Of a stretch of 64,000 nucleotides of DNA, positions 61,156 to 64,000 are shown one piece after another. Every line of letters starts with the position of its first letter. The stretch's first letter is position 1. This DNA comes from Trichoplax sp. H2 (taxonomy: Eukaryota > Placozoa > Uniplacotomia > Trichoplacea): positions 310,001-374,000 of the forward strand of contig NOWV01000065.1 in NCBI GenBank assembly GCA_003344405.1, given 5' to 3'. Position numbers and translations under genes: made by a program. The notes beneath the pieces were generated by a model. The model was not told the origin of the DNA and ran no database searches. It was given only the letters and a program-made list of their open reading frames with translations.

Positions 61156-64000
61156 TTAATTCTTCGATATCAATTTCATTCCTCGACGAACGTAATTCAA
61201 TAGGTCGGCCAAAGTACTAAAAATAATTTAAGAGAAAACATTGAGAAATTTAAAGCTTGTTGTCAAAGCATTCCCTATTCATAATAAAACTTTAACTGTA
61301 CCTATCGTAGTGTAAAATATTACGTTGATGTAGTTGAGTGAAGAAATCTATAAACAAAAATTAAAATATGGTATGGATACATGATTCCTGTATGAAAAAT
61401 TTCAAGATTATAAATAGCTTCTATTGAGGCATATTTCAGATTATGATCTCATTCTCCTTACTGTAAAATTATTCTTGGCAGATTACTGTCCTAAATGTAT
61501 TGAATGATTTATTTTACCTTCAAATTCTTTCATAATCAAATTTCCGTTCTCCCATAAATCCATAGCATAAGTTTCTTGATTCCATAGGTGATTCAATCTT
61601 AACTGCATAGACATAATTTTATTGGGGATGCTTATAAAATTATCATTTTGCGTACTACTACTTGAAGTAGAAGATTGGCTTCCAGGTGTAAATGTTGGAG
61701 AAACAGACAGATCTGAGGTTCTGCTACTAAATGTAAAAATGTAATAATATCTAAATGGAAATAACCTAACATATTGAAAAGAAATGTTGATTAAACAAAG
61801 AATAGTTTACAATTACAAGTGCGATACTTACTTTTTGGAAATTGATCCCATTTGTTGCTTATCTTTCTATAGTGTCATAAATTTAATAGAAAATAAAATT
61901 ATAAATAGCAACGTACCATAGAATTGCAATATGTTACTATAATTACTACGAACTTAAGGTACTAACCGCACAATATTCGTTAACATTCTGTAAACAGCAA
62001 AAAAATGTCGATAGTTAGAATTTTAAATTTGCCTTAATTTATTTCATTAGTGTTATTAAGGAAATATTTAATAAATGTCTTCGAAATTGCACTCACTTGC
62101 AGTAAAGTTCGTATTTCATTACGAGAGCGTAAAAATATTTTATGAACTAATAATGCTCGGCTTCTATCACTAATTTTGGATATAATGATAAAATAGGTGT
62201 AAATCTTTTAATACCTTCTTCATTTGATATTATTCTATTCGTTATTTGATTAACTATAGTATTTTTAATATTTCGAGTACTATCATCGACACATGATGTT
62301 TTTACTATTAATGCTAATGCTATCAATTCCTAATACCAAAAGAATAAGAACTTCTTTAATTTGATATTTCCCTTCCATCCATCTTTAGATCCCAGATCAC
62401 GTAGTATTCTACATATTTGTCTATTAAAGTTGCATAAATAGACAGTGTTAAGATAGCAATTGCAGTACACAATGGTAGGCAAACAGCAAATTATGTTGCC
62501 TAAAGTTAAGTTAAACATTATTTACTTTAAGAAAGTAGCAGTAGTGTTTAATATTTCGTAATATGGTTCCTTTTTTCTACTTTCATGTTTTTCCTTATCT
62601 AATTTCTGTGAAGGATTATTAATATTATAAATCAAGGATAGAAATGTTAGTTATATATATTATTTTTAAGCTACTTAAGTAAACAAATTAGTGACATATT
62701 GCATAGTAACTGCTACCACGCCATTTAACCTCTTCTATAAGGGCTTGTTCAATAAATAACATTGCAGCTTCAGTGTACTTAATTGCCTTCACTTCAATAT
62801 TTGGCTAAAGGAAGCACATACAATATATTAGTTACATGAATCATCAGCCTTGACGGACTGTAAATACTCTTAAGGTAGGTAGATAGGTAGCTTAGGATAA
62901 CGTTAATAAACATAAATGAATATTAAAAATACGTTAAATTTAATGTAGTGATCTTTATAAAAAAAATACTTACGTTAGCATCACCACTACGCTTGTGTTC
63001 AGTTGCTTGTTTACGTAAATTTTCAGATCTACACAGTGAATTAATTCTCTGAATATTAAATATATCCATGAAAATAATGCAATTATAAAGAATTATGTAT
63101 CTCACTTTATACGTAAATCTTCAACAGTTGATACTTCCTCCGTATTTTTCTTTAATGTCTGCTTGTTGAACGTAGTTGCTGCCATATCGGATCGGTAGTC
63201 TTTATTACTTTCCTTGGCTACTGATTTCTTACGACGTTGAGTATTATCACTATCCAAATGTTTGGACTGAGATGCTTTGTAATCACAATTTTTACCTCGA
63301 TCTTGCACCTCACTTTGATCATTGTCATTCTTAAACGGCGGAGGAGTTCTATGATGAGATGACGAGTCATCATCTGACGTTTTAACACGCCTTATTTCCT
63401 TTTTTCGCTTCTTGTCTTTTTTATGACGCAACAACGCGGAATCATCTTCCGATCCAATGATACTTCTTGAAGCTTTTTTTAATCTCTCTTTTTCTGATAC
63501 TTTCCCATGAGATACTACCTTAAAATCATCAGATTTTTTATTACGTTTCATTTCATTTCTTTCAGGACTAATTCCTTTCCGCGACGATACAGCCGTGACG
63601 TTGGCCTCATCGCTACTTTCGGCCATTTTATTTCGTATTTTCTTCTTTAATGGATGACCTTCGTTATTGTGGTTATTAATTCGTTTGGATTTAGATATGC
63701 CACTTGATAGTGACCCATCTTTGGATCCTGACGTTGACGTGAGCTGCTTATCCACGTTAATTTTTTTGTCCTTAAAACCTATATTATTAAATGGGCACAA
63801 AGATACAATATTGATGCAAACTTCGTAACTTAATGATCAGATCATGAGAAAACAAAACCTATATTTATAGTATGACAATTTATGGTGTATACCTTGTGCT
63901 TGTTCATCCTGATGCTTTTTCTGATTTTTTAGAATATTAAGTGAATCAGTATTTATAATCCAATCAGAGAGTTGAAATTTTCGAATTTAATTATATTTAT
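61156..64000 (-). CDS. AFF/FMR2-family protein, 3' part (runs off the right edge)
   Basis: AFF proteins scaffold the super elongation complex (P-TEFb, ELL, AF9/ENL) in the nucleus. Minus-strand exons: about 63986-63893 (5' border unresolved), 63778-63106, 63028-62974, 62804-62730, 62605-62526, 62420-62337, 62169-62097, 61987-61967, 61866-61832, 61726-61518, 61347-61302, 61216-61156. All inner junctions are in phase. The first visible exon encodes KFQLSDWI, like the family's QLxxWL segment. The large exon is disordered, rich in Lys, Ser and Asp. The C-terminal homology domain follows: SENLRKQATEHKRSGDAN, AIKYTEAAMLFIEQALIEE, CDRSRALLVHKIFLRS, a Ser/Thr-rich loop, then ISIPNKIMSMQLRLNHLWNQ and a final DLLNYVRRGMKLISKN. 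It aligns in order with human AFF4. The paralogue cannot be assigned, and the N-terminal P-TEFb-binding half lies outside the window. Confidence 0.86.

Noticed and set aside
62215-62329. AFF-family exon reading ELIALALIVKTSC
   Set aside because: It resembles a family segment by eye, but its phase does not fit either neighbour. The exon at 62420-62337 joined to 62169 is in phase on both sides and matches better.
1-64000. tRNA, rRNA, CRISPR or bacterial-type operon features
   Set aside because: No cloverleaf with B-box, no rRNA-like segment, no spaced identical short repeats and no prokaryotic gene layout was seen. All regular repeats are adjacent tandem units without unique spacers.

Overview
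The window is eukaryotic nuclear DNA from an animal. It is AT-rich, every gene is cut by many short introns with GT...AG borders (about 75-250 bp, with a few long ones), and the genes are typical of animals: a complete Tec-family tyrosine kinase and an AFF/FMR2-family scaffold alongside housekeeping genes. The short introns, AT-richness, lack of any recognisable transposon ORF and close gene spacing suggest an early-branching animal. A placozoan (Trichoplax-like) is my best guess, but that is inference from style and not a sequence match. Exons were rebuilt by eye from similarity to known families plus splice phase. Every internal junction given below keeps the reading frame.

Layout. 184-3058 (+) CSTF2, a 3'-end processing factor. 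3.1-5.5 kb intergenic with a 4-copy tandem array and a TACTG-rich stretch. 5515-11741 (+) taxilin. 12256-15051 (-) PSMG1, a proteasome assembly chaperone. 15.2-20.9 kb gene-free, with three tandem arrays and a perfect 24-bp palindrome. 20907-25075 (+) and 29291-33941 (+) are two tandem paralogous pseudokinases. 35972-41521 (+) SUCLA2, the mitochondrial succinyl-CoA ligase beta subunit. 43397-54479 (-) a 21-exon Tec-family kinase (PH, BTK zinc motif, SH3, SH2, kinase). 54.5-61.1 kb gene-free with a degenerate array. 61156-64000 (-) the 3' part of an AFF-family gene, which runs off the right edge.

The item most worth attention is the pseudokinase pair. Both are predicted at 380 residues, carry a run of four cysteines near the N-terminus at the end of exon 1, and share intron phases with near-identical exon lengths. 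Both replace the catalytic HRD with HNN and the DFG with HGG, while keeping the ATP-site lysine. I do not recognise them as a named family.

The second theme is repeats. Almost every long intron or intergenic gap holds its own private, degenerate tandem array (units about 85-240 bp), and the unit sequence differs from array to array. Some arrays overlap gene parts: the end of SUCLA2 exon 1 and its donor is partly duplicated, and the exon 3 acceptor region of pseudokinase B lies in a duplicated unit. The eight genes do not form one pathway. Apart from the pseudokinase pair, their adjacency looks like ordinary animal gene order.
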